A DNA stretch of 64,000 bases from Stygiolobus caldivivus (GCF_019704315.1 NZ_AP024597.1:868001-932000), one strand, 5' to 3'. Shown: positions 7,480 to 16,971, numbered from the stretch's first letter. Notes: a model not told the origin generated them from the sequence alone. Translations and numbers: made by a program.

Positions 7480-9061
7480 ATACCCTCCTAGTGACCTCAG
7501 AATAGTAACCTTTTCCTAAGGACCCGTGTAGGTCACTCTGGTACTTAGGGATTACCCATAGCGTCATCAGCGGGGTATAAATTAGGCCAGACGCTAGGAA
7601 CGAGAAGAGCCATGCATTATCCAGCACTATACTTTCCCCCGGATAAGGTATATAGAGTAGGGCTGAGACCACAATGAAGGTTATGACGGCTGCTGGGTTG
7701 ACCCCTTTCCAATACCTAAACCTGCCCTTAGAAAGGAATACGTCCAGTAATTCGAATTTAAACCTCCTTATTACCGCGTAGTCAAATATTATTATACCTT
7801 CTACACTCCCTAAAAGCCCACCGTAAGTTAAAAGCCAGTTCTGTATATACCCGTAGGCGTTACCGTAATAACTCCACGCACCAAGCCCGAGCCCTATCAC
7901 TATGAGGAGTAAAGACCCCTTGAACCATGTTAACTTTTTGGGGAAGGTGTTCGCTATGTCGTATGCCGGCCCTACTGCGTTAGCGAAAACGTTTACGGTA
8001 AAAGTGGCTAAGATAAAGGAGAAGAGGACAAAAACGTTAAGCGGGGGAGCCATGTGCAAGGTTACAAGCACTATGGGGTCCCAAATAGCTTGACCGAAGA
8101 GCTTTAGTGACGATGCAGTAGTCATGGTTGACATAAAGGCGATCAAGAGCATTAAGAAAGGCATGGGGACTTGCCCCAACGTTTGGGCTGTCTGGCTCTT
8201 AGCAAACCTGGTGTAATCCGGCATAGTCACTGCCATGGTAGCCCAGAAAGCGATGTTAGCATTAAGGAAGGCGAGGATCGTTAACAAGTTAAAGGGAGAT
8301 GATGAAGGTGAGAGTGTAAGTATATTCACGTCCCACTCCACTTTTTGCATGAAGTATAACCACGTTATTAAGAAACCTATCAAGATGATAGGCCCGCTCA
8401 GCCTTGCTAACCAGCGGAGGACTGGCTGGGACTTGGTAACAGGTGAGAAGTAAAACACGAGGACTTGTGCGAGTATTACCAACGCGAAAGTCCCCCAGAA
8501 TATTTCCGGGAAGTCCTTGCTTAAGACGAACGGGTAGTCTGCATAGTGTGATACGGTATATGAGATTATGTCGACTTTATCACTGACAATCGCATAAATA
8601 GCTGTAGCAGCTTCGGTTATTATGTATGATTCGATACCCCACCATCCAGCACCTATTACTGCCCTTATCCAACTCGGGAAGATAGCACCATATATCCCCC
8701 ACCTAGAGCGTGTAAGCTGGGGTTCCGCTATTCCGTACCGTGCCCCGCCGTGTGACTGGATGATCATTGGTATCAGGACTGCCAAGTTACCTAGGAATAC
8801 TAAGAGTATGGACTGTAAAGCGTTAAGCCCCATGACTATACCTACACTTGCTAAAGTCCAGCTAGGGATGATGAAAGCCATGGACACCCAGATTAAAAAG
8901 TAAGTCAGAGGGCCCCAGTTCCTGTCCTTCACCGGTATAGGGTGGATATCGGCGTTCCATAAATACTTTTCTTGAGGTAGGGGCGTAGTTAATTCTACTT
9001 GCCCTTTTTCCGGGTAATACCTAGTGACTTCAAGCGGGTTTATAACTCGGTCTTCTGCCAT
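7430..9061 (-). CDS. NCS1 family nucleobase/allantoin-type permease
   Basis: The 543-residue transporter has about 12 hydrophobic spans and belongs to the nucleobase:cation symporter-1 family (cytosine, uracil, allantoin or hydantoin uptake). Family features are the opening NRNWGPLTYFLIWVSM-like segment (here DRNWGPLTYFLIW), GARYGIAEPQLTRSRWG, IGAGWWGIESYI and MPDYTRFAKS. The substrate cannot be read from sequence. No nucleobase catabolic gene lies next to it; the next gene on the same strand is an acyl-CoA enzyme. The extended N terminus (ATG 9061) matches homologues that begin about 40 residues before the first span. Confidence 0.9.
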   Translation of the reverse strand: MAEDRVINPLEVTRYYPEKGQVELTTPLPQEKYLWNADIHPIPVKDRNWGPLTYFLIWVSMAFIIPSWTLASVGIVMGLNALQSILLVFLGNLAVLIPMIIQSHGGARYGIAEPQLTRSRWGIYGAIFPSWIRAVIGAGWWGIESYIITEAATAIYAIVSDKVDIISYTVSHYADYPFVLSKDFPEIFWGTFALVILAQVLVFYFSPVTKSQPVLRWLARLSGPIILIGFLITWLYFMQKVEWDVNILTLSPSSSPFNLLTILAFLNANIAFWATMAVTMPDYTRFAKSQTAQTLGQVPMPFLMLLIAFMSTMTTASSLKLFGQAIWDPIVLVTLHMAPPLNVFVLFSFILATFTVNVFANAVGPAYDIANTFPKKLTWFKGSLLLIVIGLGLGAWSYYGNAYGYIQNWLLTYGGLLGSVEGIIIFDYAVIRRFKFELLDVFLSKGRFRYWKGVNPAAVITFIVVSALLYIPYPGESIVLDNAWLFSFLASGLIYTPLMTLWVIPKYQSDLHGSLGKGYYSEVTRRVFNIDLKGSDKSNKGSL

Positions 9062-9225
9062 CCTCTCCTATTACTATTTGAGGTACTTAAAATACTTTCG
9101 AAAATTAAGGATATACAATTGCACAAGTAGGGTTTATCCGGTATTCTACTCGACTTACCCGGTACGTGTCCACGTGGCTTTTATACTCAAAGTCCCGCTC
9201 TGCCTTTCTGATAAAAACCCTTTAC

Positions 9226-10257
9226 TCAGGGTTTCAGTATTGCCATCTCTTTTCCGTATTCTAGTACCCCTTTTGGCCAACCTAAACCCAGTTTGGTAGC
9301 CTTGTTGACCTCCTCTTCTGTAGACACGTTATTGTTGACCAACCAAATAGCTTCTTTTACAGCGTCTTCTAAGACCTCTTTCGCTGAGGGGCCCCTTTCA
9401 GTCTTTTCTATTCTAGGCCTCCCGTTAGACCAGTCGTAGAACCCCCTTTTAGCCTTTGTCCCTAGCTGGCCCCTAGAGTATAACTCCTCTAATAAAGGGC
9501 AATCAAAATCAAACCCCCTTTTCTTTACTTCCCTGCTTATAAACAAGTTAGTGTCTATCCCGGTGTAGTCCAGTAGTTCAAAAATTCCCATAGGGAAACC
9601 TAAAGTGTACTTTGCTGTACTATCGACTTCTCTTATCGTATACTTACCTCCACTTACTAGCCTACAAGCAGACGTAAATACCCTAAAGAGGATCCTGTTC
9701 ACTACGAACCCTATGACGTCTTTCCTTACGGGTATCGGTTCTTTCTTTATCCCCTTAACTATTTCTATCCCCCTCTCGAAGACTTGGTCTGATGTGTAAT
9801 TCCCCTTTATGACCTCGACTAACCCCATAAGGACAGGGGGGTTGAAAAAGTGGAGCCCCAGAAACCTGTCCTTCTTTTCAAGGGCTGTCGATAGCTCTGT
9901 TATAGGTAAACTGCTCGTGTTTGTGGCTATAATTGTATTTGTCCCTACTTTCTTTTCCAGTTCTCGGAAAACTTGGGCCTTGAGGTTAAAGTCCTCAGGG
10001 ACGGCCTCAATTACTAAGTCTATATCGTAAAATTCGCCCAGTTGTCTGGTAGGAGTTATTTTGCCCATTATAGTAGAGGGCTCCTCGTTCAATTTCCCCT
10101 TCTCGTGTAGCTTTTCAAGGGACCACTTGATGTTATCCAAGCCCTTTTTTAACGCTTCTTCGTATTTGTCGTAGAGTATAACGCTGTTCCCGTTTATAGC
10201 GAAGACTTCAGCGATCCCGCTCCCCATTATTCCAGAGCCTATAACGGCTACTTTCAC
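9226..10257 (-). CDS. 3-hydroxyacyl-CoA dehydrogenase
   Basis: It oxidises (S)-3-hydroxyacyl-CoA to 3-oxoacyl-CoA with NAD in beta-oxidation or a phenylacetate-type route. The Rossmann loop is at the extreme N terminus (GSGIMGSGIAEVF), with the catalytic His in LHFFNPPVLM and NRILF following in the dimerisation region. The 343 residues include a second C-terminal 3HCDH domain (GPSAKEVLEDAVKEAIW to LGLGWPKGVLEYG). The start is GTG, so that the nucleotide-binding strand begins at residue 2. An ACATTTAAATTG box about 30 bases upstream fits its own promoter. It runs in the same direction as the diiron and enoyl-CoA hydratase genes. Confidence 0.92.
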   Translation of the reverse strand: MKVAVIGSGIMGSGIAEVFAINGNSVILYDKYEEALKKGLDNIKWSLEKLHEKGKLNEEPSTIMGKITPTRQLGEFYDIDLVIEAVPEDFNLKAQVFRELEKKVGTNTIIATNTSSLPITELSTALEKKDRFLGLHFFNPPVLMGLVEVIKGNYTSDQVFERGIEIVKGIKKEPIPVRKDVIGFVVNRILFRVFTSACRLVSGGKYTIREVDSTAKYTLGFPMGIFELLDYTGIDTNLFISREVKKRGFDFDCPLLEELYSRGQLGTKAKRGFYDWSNGRPRIEKTERGPSAKEVLEDAVKEAIWLVNNNVSTEEEVNKATKLGLGWPKGVLEYGKEMAILKP

Positions 10258-10359
10258 TGGCCTTCACAATTTATATGTTGCTTATACAATTTAAATGTTT
10301 TACTATAACAATATATCTAAGTTAACTAATATAAATAGTAAAAAATTGGGTAAACTTCT

Positions 10360-11385
10360 TTAGAATACAGGAATTATATCTCCTTCATCAATATCTGGTA
10401 AGTCTTCCTCTCCTTCTATCCCGAGCTCAGGTATTGAGGGCATCTTTATACCGTAGTGTTTTAGAGAAGCACCGACTCTGACTACAGCGGTCTTCCACGC
10501 TTCTTCCTTCTCCTTTAAGGTCGGTATATAGAAACCTGCATCTCTCGCTAAGTCTTCCATTTTTAGGTGGACTTCATTAAACCAAGGAGGTAATTTCCAG
10601 AAGTCTTTAGGAGGTAAATAGGTTATCAGTGACAGGAATACGAACCCAGCCCTGACTTGTTTCGTTACCAACTTCTTCCTCTCGTCGTCCATCCTTTCTG
10701 CGTTTTGTGACATGATCAAGTGGGTGAAAGCGTAGTGTCTGGTCTCGTCTACTGTGGTGTTCTTAAAGACTTCTTGGAAAGCTTTTACCTTAGCTCCTTT
10801 CGACATAGTAGAGAAGACTGTAGTAGCAGCTGCCTCACCCATCATGAACGAAGTAAAGAGCACGTCGAATGAGTATTTCTGGTACGCATCTAAATAGGCT
10901 TTCCAATATCTGGAACCGTTCCACCAAGTCCACAATACGTTAAGCAGTGCTTTTCTCTCTAAATCATCTTGTGGTTTAAACTCGTTGGGAAAACCGGGGA
11001 GTACGCTGTTTATTCCAAACCCACAGACGACGTTGTGCCTGTTTTCGTCATAGGTAATCGTCGTAAGTATACCCTTGACGGGTGTCGGTAAGTGTTGTTC
11101 GAAGGACTTGACCACAGCATAGGCAAAGACGGGGGTCGCGTTATCGAACGTAGAGAGTAAAGACCACCAATAGGCAATAGCTAGCCTTTGTTTCCTGTCG
11201 AGGCCGCTAGCCCACTCCTTTACTTCCTGCCAGTTTATGTTGTCCTCATCCCACTGTTCCTTTTTTGCTCTCCTATACAGTTGCCACGCTTTGTCATTAT
11301 CGAAAGTCCATGAAGGGGGGTACACGTTATTTGGAGGAAAGTCAGGTGGCTCTTCAAAGTTAAGAGTCGAGTATTTATCTGTCAA
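10360..11385 (-). CDS. Ferritin-like diiron protein (RNR R2-like)
   Basis: The 341-residue four-helix-bundle carboxylate protein has two E-x2-H motifs, DENRH (E114, H117) and DETRH (E214, H217), and MMGEAA (E184), which supply most of a diiron site. The first-helix ligand seems to be Asp81 (LLSTFDNATP) and not the usual Glu. Relatives are annotated variously as R2-like oxidases and ferritin-like oxygenases. It is shorter than and unlike a true ribonucleotide reductase subunit, with no radical Tyr region or C-terminal R1-binding tail recognised. Its position among CoA-ester enzymes suggests an oxygenase acting on an acyl- or aryl-CoA, which is inference. Confidence 0.75.
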   Translation of the reverse strand: MTDKYSTLNFEEPPDFPPNNVYPPSWTFDNDKAWQLYRRAKKEQWDEDNINWQEVKEWASGLDRKQRLAIAYWWSLLSTFDNATPVFAYAVVKSFEQHLPTPVKGILTTITYDENRHNVVCGFGINSVLPGFPNEFKPQDDLERKALLNVLWTWWNGSRYWKAYLDAYQKYSFDVLFTSFMMGEAAATTVFSTMSKGAKVKAFQEVFKNTTVDETRHYAFTHLIMSQNAERMDDERKKLVTKQVRAGFVFLSLITYLPPKDFWKLPPWFNEVHLKMEDLARDAGFYIPTLKEKEEAWKTAVVRVGASLKHYGIKMPSIPELGIEGEEDLPDIDEGDIIPVF

Positions 11386-11475
11386 ACTGAATCACTAATA
11401 TTCTCTTGGCTCGCCTCATATATAAACTTTTTATTAAAATTATATGTTATCAGGTTCAATTATATGAATTCTTAT

Positions 11476-12372
11476 TCATATTAATCTGACGCTCTTATGC
11501 ACTGCGTCGTCCATAACCGCTATACAGTATGAAGCCATCCTTATCAACTCCTTACAAGGTTCGGAGGAGTTACACCTTGATTCGAGGTCGTCCATAGATT
11601 CCCTTAACCATTTGATACCGTCTAGGTTCTCATCAAAAAACATTTCAGTAGACCTAACAAACATCTCAGCCACCTTCTTTATTGGTTCCTTCTGTATGTC
11701 TTTATCTAACAGACTTATGAACTGTTTTAAATGTGAGACAAACCTGCCTAGGTCCCTCATAAATATCGCGTAAAGTATTATATCCTTGTAGGGTATCTCG
11801 AAGTTATATTCATCATCGAGTTGGACACCTATAGCTATATTTCTTATTATACCCCTATAGTCCTTGATGAGGCTGTCACATCTGAAGACTAGGTCCTCCT
11901 TAAGTTCAGGCGTTAGTCCGTCTATTACGGAGAGGAGGTCGTCAAGGATTTTCTTTATTTTTTCCACATACCCTTTTGTTAACGCCTTCAGGTCTCTGTT
12001 AACCGTGTAGTTTACTGAGAAAGTCAGGCTGTTGAAACTCTCGTCAACTACTTCTAACCCGGGGTGAGTAAGCTGGAGCTCTTTTAACGCCTTCTTTACT
12101 TCCGGGGTCATCGTGTTTTTTGACTTCACTACTATCTTAGAAATACCCTGCATGTAGTAAACAGAGATAAGGTATAGCGCTGTGTCAAGGTCGTCGATAA
12201 CTACTTCCCTCTCTGCATTAGGCGATTTAATGGGCTTAACTTTTAACCCGTCAGGTGTCTCGTATACTTTTAACTCGCTTTTGACCTCGAGCCCGTTTTT
12301 CCTGACCCACTCAGTAGGCAAAGAAATTATATAACTTCCGCCCTTTATCTTTTGGAGCCTTCTTACGCTCAT
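11476..12372 (-). CDS. AbrB-domain/PhoU-like regulator
   Basis: The 298-residue protein has an N-terminal SpoVT/AbrB-type swapped-hairpin DNA-binding domain (RRLQKIKGGSYIISLPTEWV and on to residue 45), then a helical PhoU-like domain. This two-part form is common in archaea and is annotated as a phosphate uptake regulator. No phosphate transporter is in the window, and the gene lies between the diiron and enoyl-CoA hydratase genes, so it may control those neighbours instead; that is inference. The gaps to both neighbours (90 and 72 bases) leave room for separate promoters. Confidence 0.8.
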   Translation of the reverse strand: MSVRRLQKIKGGSYIISLPTEWVRKNGLEVKSELKVYETPDGLKVKPIKSPNAEREVVIDDLDTALYLISVYYMQGISKIVVKSKNTMTPEVKKALKELQLTHPGLEVVDESFNSLTFSVNYTVNRDLKALTKGYVEKIKKILDDLLSVIDGLTPELKEDLVFRCDSLIKDYRGIIRNIAIGVQLDDEYNFEIPYKDIILYAIFMRDLGRFVSHLKQFISLLDKDIQKEPIKKVAEMFVRSTEMFFDENLDGIKWLRESMDDLESRCNSSEPCKELIRMASYCIAVMDDAVHKSVRLI

Positions 12373-12444
12373 TAAAATATACTGTTAGGTGATAATATAT
12401 ATTTATTCATATGTATATATAAGTGGGGGAGAAAAAAGAAGACG

Positions 12445-13221
12445 TCATGTAGTCCAATTAGGTTTTCTCTTCTCAGCAAACGCCTTCATGCCTTCTTTCC
12501 CGTCAGAACTAGCTAAAGTCACGTAAAACTGCCTCCTCTCGAAGTCCAAGCCTTGTGATAAGGTGGTTTCCAAAGCCTTGTTCACGGCTTCCTTTGCCAG
12601 CTCTTCCGCAAAACCTGACCTTGACGCTATTTCCTTTGCTAACCTTATTGCTTCGTCCAATAGAGCCTCATCAGGGACTACTTTCACTACTAGTCCCCTC
12701 CTATAAGCCTCCCAAGCCGAGATCATCTTCCCTGTGAGTACCATCTCCATACCTTTGTACTTGCCTACCGTCCTTGTGAGCCTCTGGGTTCCCCCTGCAC
12801 CAGGTATTATCCCCAAGTTTATCTCAGGCTGTCCCAGCATAGCACTCTCTGATGCGATTATTATATCGCATGCCATTGCTAGCTCAAGTCCACCCCCTGC
12901 TGTAACGCCATTAAGGGCCGCAATTACGGGCTTCCTAAAGGCCCTAAGCCTTTCCCACATAGGTGCATGACCTTTCCTTGCTACATCTTCTATCGGCATG
13001 TTTGCCATCTCGATGACGTCAGCACCCGCACAGAAAGCCCTACCGTTTCCCGTTAGTATGACGGCCTTAACTTTATCTTTCTCAGCTTGATCAAACGCTT
13101 TAACGAAGTCTTCAACCATCTCCATGTTTATTGCGTTTAGCTTTTCAGGCCTGTTTAACCTGATAACCCCTATGTCTCGGCTCTTCTCGTATAATACGGT
13201 ATTTACCATCTTGTCATTCAC
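12445..13221 (-). CDS. Enoyl-CoA hydratase
   Basis: This 258-residue crotonase-family enzyme hydrates trans-2-enoyl-CoA. The oxyanion-hole segments are GNGRAFCAGADV and NGVTAGGGLELAMACD, and the catalytic glutamates lie around GQPEINLGIIPGAGGTQRL, as in true hydratases. The length is normal. It overlaps the upstream crotonase gene (13214-13975) by 8 bases and is therefore translated with it. With the 3-hydroxyacyl-CoA dehydrogenase further on and the thiolase operon divergent to it, it supplies the second step of a beta-oxidation-like sequence. Confidence 0.9.
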   Translation of the reverse strand: MNDKMVNTVLYEKSRDIGVIRLNRPEKLNAINMEMVEDFVKAFDQAEKDKVKAVILTGNGRAFCAGADVIEMANMPIEDVARKGHAPMWERLRAFRKPVIAALNGVTAGGGLELAMACDIIIASESAMLGQPEINLGIIPGAGGTQRLTRTVGKYKGMEMVLTGKMISAWEAYRRGLVVKVVPDEALLDEAIRLAKEIASRSGFAEELAKEAVNKALETTLSQGLDFERRQFYVTLASSDGKEGMKAFAEKRKPNWTT

Positions 13222-13975
13222 CTCTAAACTGGGGTCGTCTCTTCTCCAAAAACGCCTTAACCCCCTCAGAGAAGTCCTCAGTCTTCCCTAGAGCGCCCTG
13301 CATAGACGCTTCATAATCTAGGAACTCTTCTAAGTCATAGTACATCACTCTGTTTATTAACCTCTTACTCGCTGAGTAGGACTTAAACTGGCCGTTAGCA
13401 ATTTTGTCAGCCGTGTCCAACGCCTCTTTAAGGGGGTCATCCACGACCTGAAATAGTCCCATCTTTTCTGCCTCTTCTCCAGTAAATTCTCCACCCAATA
13501 ATGCGTACTTTTCAGCTTTTACTCCGGCCATCCTTAACATCATAAGTGTTAAACCGCTATCAGGGGCTAACGCTATATTGTGGAAAGCAGTAACGAACTT
13601 AGTGTCCTTGGTAGTGTACCTTATATCTGAAGCTAAAGAAAGGCTGATCCCTGCTCCCGCTGCCACGCCTTTAACCGCGGTTATGAATATCTTGGGGGAG
13701 AACCTTATCTCCTTTATGATCACATGAAAGGAGCCCCTTAAGTCTTCAGCTAAGTCTTGACTCATTGATGAAAGATCAGCGCCTACACTAAACGCCCTAC
13801 CTGCACCAGTTATAACTGCCACCCTTTTTTCAGGGTTTCTGTTAAAGTCCCTTATTGTCTTTATAAGTGAATCCCTTAGCTCCTTATTCATGGCGTTAAG
13901 TTTTTCAGGTCTGTTTAACGTTATTAACAGTGTTTTACCTCGGTCCTCTACTAATACTTCAGAGCCCATGAACAA
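13214..13975 (-). CDS. Enoyl-CoA hydratase/isomerase (PaaG-like)
   Basis: The 253-residue crotonase-fold protein has the CoA/oxyanion segments GAGRAFSVGADL and KGVAAGAGISLSLASD. In place of the hydratase Glu pair it has AFHNIALAPDSGLTL, the aspartate-containing form seen in PaaG-type isomerases (oxepin-CoA or dodecenoyl-CoA isomerase). It is therefore more likely an isomerase than a hydratase. It is the first gene of a two-gene unit with the hydratase and is divergent from the thiolase operon at 14133, with 157 bases between the two starts. Confidence 0.85.
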   Translation of the reverse strand: MFMGSEVLVEDRGKTLLITLNRPEKLNAMNKELRDSLIKTIRDFNRNPEKRVAVITGAGRAFSVGADLSSMSQDLAEDLRGSFHVIIKEIRFSPKIFITAVKGVAAGAGISLSLASDIRYTTKDTKFVTAFHNIALAPDSGLTLMMLRMAGVKAEKYALLGGEFTGEEAEKMGLFQVVDDPLKEALDTADKIANGQFKSYSASKRLINRVMYYDLEEFLDYEASMQGALGKTEDFSEGVKAFLEKRRPQFRGE

Positions 13976-14102
13976 CTCTTTCTCTCCGCCAAATTATATT
14001 TCTAACTTAAATTATACCGTTTAAGAATGAAGAAATAGATAGATTAAATATCATATTTTTTCCATTTATATTTTCTGAAGTTAAAATATTGTAGTGATAA
14101 GA

Positions 14103-14111
14103 TATATAAAT
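14103..14111 (+). promoter_or_regulatory. TATA box of thiolase/DUF35/PaaK-like operon
   Basis: TATATAAAT is centred about 26 bases before ATG 14133, the spacing typical of leaderless Sulfolobales genes in which the first transcribed base is at or next to the start codon. Confidence 0.6.
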
Positions 14112-14132
14112 GATTTAAACAATATTTAATTT

Positions 14133-15296
14133 ATGGACAGAAAAGTAGGCATAGTAGGCGTCGGGATGAGCAAGTTCGGGAGGAGGAATGACGTTACGGT
14201 TAGGGAATTATCGTGGGAAGCCGTCAAAGAAGCCTTTGAAGACTCAGGGTTAACACAAAAAGATATACAGCTCACTGTGATAGGGAGTACCGCTTATAGG
14301 GGGACTGAAATTTACCCAGCTCCCCCGGTCTCAGAGTACTGCGGACTGGTGGGGAAATCACCCCTGAGAGTTGAAGCAGCTTGTGCTACCGGGAGCTCCG
14401 CAGTCTTCACGGCAGTTAATGCGATAGCGTCTGGGATGGTAGACATCGCCCTCGTTATAGGGGTAGACAAGATGACAGAAGTGGACACTGCTACTTCACT
14501 CGCTATTGGCGGTAGAGGTGGGAACTATTACTGGGAGTTCCACATGTACGGGACCACATTCCCCACTTATTACGCGTTATACGCTACCAGGCACATGTCC
14601 CTGTTTGGTACTACAGAGGAAGACATGGCGCTCGCCGCGGTTAAGGCCCATAAATATGCGTCATATAACGAGAAGGCACACTTCAGGAACAAGGTTACGG
14701 TAGAGGACGTTCTGAAGTCAAGGGTGATATCTTGGCCTATTAAGCTCCTTGATTCTTCACCTATAAGTGACGGTGCAGCTGCTGCAATACTCGCGTCAGA
14801 GGAGAAAATAAGGGAACTAAAGATAGACACCCCAGTATGGGTAAGGGCTATGGGCTATGGTAGCGACACTTCTTACATAGCAGCTAGAGGGGAGTGGACT
14901 GGGCTAAATGCGGCTAGAGAAGCAGCCTATATGGCTTATAAGGTGAGCGGTTACACTCCCCATGATATAGAATACGCTACTGTCCACGACTGTTTTACGA
15001 TTGCCGAGATAATGGCGTATGAAGATTTAGGCTTCGTTGAAAAAGGTAAAGGGACTGCTCTCCTTAGAGAAGGACAGACTGAAAAAGACGGAAAAGTAGC
15101 CGTGAACTTATTCGGGGGGCTGAAAGCTAAGGGGCACCCCCTAGGGGCTACTGGAGTTGCTATGGTATATGAAATAACTAAGCAACTGAGGGAGGAAGCG
15201 GGCCCTGTCCAGCACTCCTTTAAGAAATACGTTGCACTGTCCCATAACGTTGGGGGTACCGGACATTACGCGTTTGTGGGGGTATATAGCAGGTGA
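14133..15296 (+). CDS. Thiolase (acetyl-CoA C-acetyltransferase, SCP2-like type)
   Basis: It cleaves 3-oxoacyl-CoA or condenses acyl-CoA. The nucleophile Cys84 lies in EAACATGSSA, the second loop is VHDCFTIAE, the active-site His is in KAKGHPLGATG, and the C-terminal segment is SHNVGGTGHY. All catalytic elements are present, unlike in the two homologues at 58603-60893. The length (387) is standard. It is followed, with a TGATG overlap, by a DUF35 protein, the usual archaeal partner that bridges the thiolase active site to other CoA enzymes. Confidence 0.92.
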   Translation: MDRKVGIVGVGMSKFGRRNDVTVRELSWEAVKEAFEDSGLTQKDIQLTVIGSTAYRGTEIYPAPPVSEYCGLVGKSPLRVEAACATGSSAVFTAVNAIASGMVDIALVIGVDKMTEVDTATSLAIGGRGGNYYWEFHMYGTTFPTYYALYATRHMSLFGTTEEDMALAAVKAHKYASYNEKAHFRNKVTVEDVLKSRVISWPIKLLDSSPISDGAAAAILASEEKIRELKIDTPVWVRAMGYGSDTSYIAARGEWTGLNAAREAAYMAYKVSGYTPHDIEYATVHDCFTIAEIMAYEDLGFVEKGKGTALLREGQTEKDGKVAVNLFGGLKAKGHPLGATGVAMVYEITKQLREEAGPVQHSFKKYVALSHNVGGTGHYAFVGVYSR

Positions 15297-15691
15297 TGGT
15301 AATGGACGGTATTCCTCTAGTCATGAAATATACGTTTCCGGCCGAGGACCTCTATAGGCCTTTCTGGGAGGGGCTAAAGAGGGGAGAGGTGCTAGGGACT
15401 AGGTGTAAGAGGTGTAACACCCTCTACTTCCCCCCGCAGAGGGACTGCCCTAAGTGTATGGGTTCAGATATGGAGTGGGTAGGTGTTGGTAAATCGGGGG
15501 AACTCATGACTTACAGTATTGTGGAACAGAAGCCCCAAGGGTTTGAAAATTATGACAAGTACACTATAGGTATCGTAAGGACTGAGAAGGGGGTTAATTT
15601 AATGTGTTGGGTAGTAGGTACCCCTAAAGTCGGGGCTAAGGTGAGCCTCTCTTCTGATGGGCATCGGGTCTTATGTGAGGTGAAAGCATGA
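15296..15691 (+). CDS. DUF35 OB-fold/zinc-ribbon protein, thiolase partner
   Basis: The 131-residue protein (from ATG 15296) has an N-terminal helix (FWEGLKRGEVLGTRC), a zinc ribbon with two Cys pairs (CKRCNTLYFPPQRDCPKC), then an OB fold. DUF35 proteins bind thiolase-family enzymes and help shuttle the CoA intermediates. Starts at GTG 15293 and ATG 15302 are also possible; 15296 is chosen for the TGATG coupling with the thiolase stop. It ends in an ATGA overlap with the CoA ligase. The third Cys pair is slightly divergent but complete. Confidence 0.88.
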   Translation: MVMDGIPLVMKYTFPAEDLYRPFWEGLKRGEVLGTRCKRCNTLYFPPQRDCPKCMGSDMEWVGVGKSGELMTYSIVEQKPQGFENYDKYTIGIVRTEKGVNLMCWVVGTPKVGAKVSLSSDGHRVLCEVKA

Positions 15692-16971
15692 TCTCTTACG
15701 ACGAGACGGATCCTAAGTCCCTAAACAAGGAAGAGATAAAAGAAGTCCAAAACTTTAGGTTCAGGAGGATGATAAAGAGAGTATATGAGAGGAGCCCTTA
15801 TTACCACAAGGTAATGAAGGAAAAGGGGTTAACTCCCGACGACCTGAAGACTCCTGAAGACCTAATCAAGATGCCGTTCACGACTAAAGATGACCTAAGG
15901 AGGTATGCTTACCCTTATGGCGGAGATTTCCTAACAGTCCCGCTGGAGGAACTGGTGGGCTGGCACATGACCAGCGGCACCACAGGGGTACCTACGGTAG
16001 GTGCATATACTCACAATGACATTGAACTATGGGCAGACTTAGTAGGCAGGAGTTTGAGGACAGCAGGTGTAACAAAAGGTGACGTAGTAGCTAACATATA
16101 CGGTTACGGCCTATTTACGGGTGGCATAGGTCTGCATATGGGCATACAGAGGGTCGGGGCAAAGGTCATCCCTTGGAGTACAGGTAGGACGGAGGCGTTA
16201 GCTAAGGCGTTAAAGGACTTTAAGGTTACGGTAATAACTGGGACTCCTTCTTATGAGCTGTATGTAGCCGAGAAAATCAGAGAGGCCGGGATAGACGTGG
16301 AAAAAGACCTCAACTTACGTATCGCCATACCCGGGGCTGAAGCAATGACGAAAGAGATGTTGACGAAGATCGATAAGGAGTTAGCCCTGACTTCTCACGG
16401 AGGAGGTGCTAGGGAAATATACGGCTTGACTGAGGCTATCGGCCCGGGAGTTGCACAAGAGTGCCCGTTTGACGGTCACGATAAATTGCACATCTGGACA
16501 GACCACTTCTATGTAGAGATAATAGACCCTGAAACGGGGGAGAGAGTAGGGGAAGGCGAAGAAGGAGAGCTGGTACTTACCCATTTAACGAGAGAAGGGA
16601 TGCCCTTAATCAGGTATAGGACTAGGGATATTACCAGGCTTGAGGAAAGCGGGGACGACATCCCGTTCCCCACTATCAGGACTATCAAGGGGAGGGTCGA
16701 TGATGTGGTGTTCTATAAAGGAGTCAAAGTCTACCCGACGGCAATAAACGAAGTGCTAATGAAGTACCCTGAAGTTAAGGAGTACCAGCTGGTGTTTACT
16801 AAGGAGCCTGCAAAGTTTGAGATACTAATTGAGACCGACAGTCCTTCAGAAGAGTTAAGGAGAAAAATAGCTACTGAAGTGCAGGCTGTCGCGTTTGTCC
16901 ATGCGGATATCCAATTCGTCAACGGGTTACCTAGATGGGAGGGCAAATCTAAGAGAGTTGTCGTGAAATGA
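15688..16971 (+). CDS. Phenylacetate-CoA ligase-like AMP-forming enzyme
   Basis: The 427-residue ANL-superfamily enzyme activates an aryl or alkyl carboxylate to its CoA ester through an acyl-adenylate. It shows the PaaK-type opening (RRMIKRVYERSPYYHKVM), the ATP loop TSGTTGVPT, GLTEAIGPG, and the hinge GRVDDVVFYKGVKVYPTAIN. It is in one operon with the thiolase and DUF35 genes (ATGA overlap). Together with the PaaG/PaaF/PaaH-like genes nearby it suggests breakdown of an aromatic or fatty acid. The exact substrate is not determined. A C-terminal catalytic Lys near KSKRVV is as expected. Confidence 0.88.
   Translation: MISYDETDPKSLNKEEIKEVQNFRFRRMIKRVYERSPYYHKVMKEKGLTPDDLKTPEDLIKMPFTTKDDLRRYAYPYGGDFLTVPLEELVGWHMTSGTTGVPTVGAYTHNDIELWADLVGRSLRTAGVTKGDVVANIYGYGLFTGGIGLHMGIQRVGAKVIPWSTGRTEALAKALKDFKVTVITGTPSYELYVAEKIREAGIDVEKDLNLRIAIPGAEAMTKEMLTKIDKELALTSHGGGAREIYGLTEAIGPGVAQECPFDGHDKLHIWTDHFYVEIIDPETGERVGEGEEGELVLTHLTREGMPLIRYRTRDITRLEESGDDIPFPTIRTIKGRVDDVVFYKGVKVYPTAINEVLMKYPEVKEYQLVFTKEPAKFEILIETDSPSEELRRKIATEVQAVAFVHADIQFVNGLPRWEGKSKRVVVK

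Noticed and set aside
10360-11385. Ribonucleotide reductase small subunit
   Set aside because: First-helix Glu is Asp, no radical-Tyr region or R1-binding tail is recognised, and no large-subunit gene is nearby.
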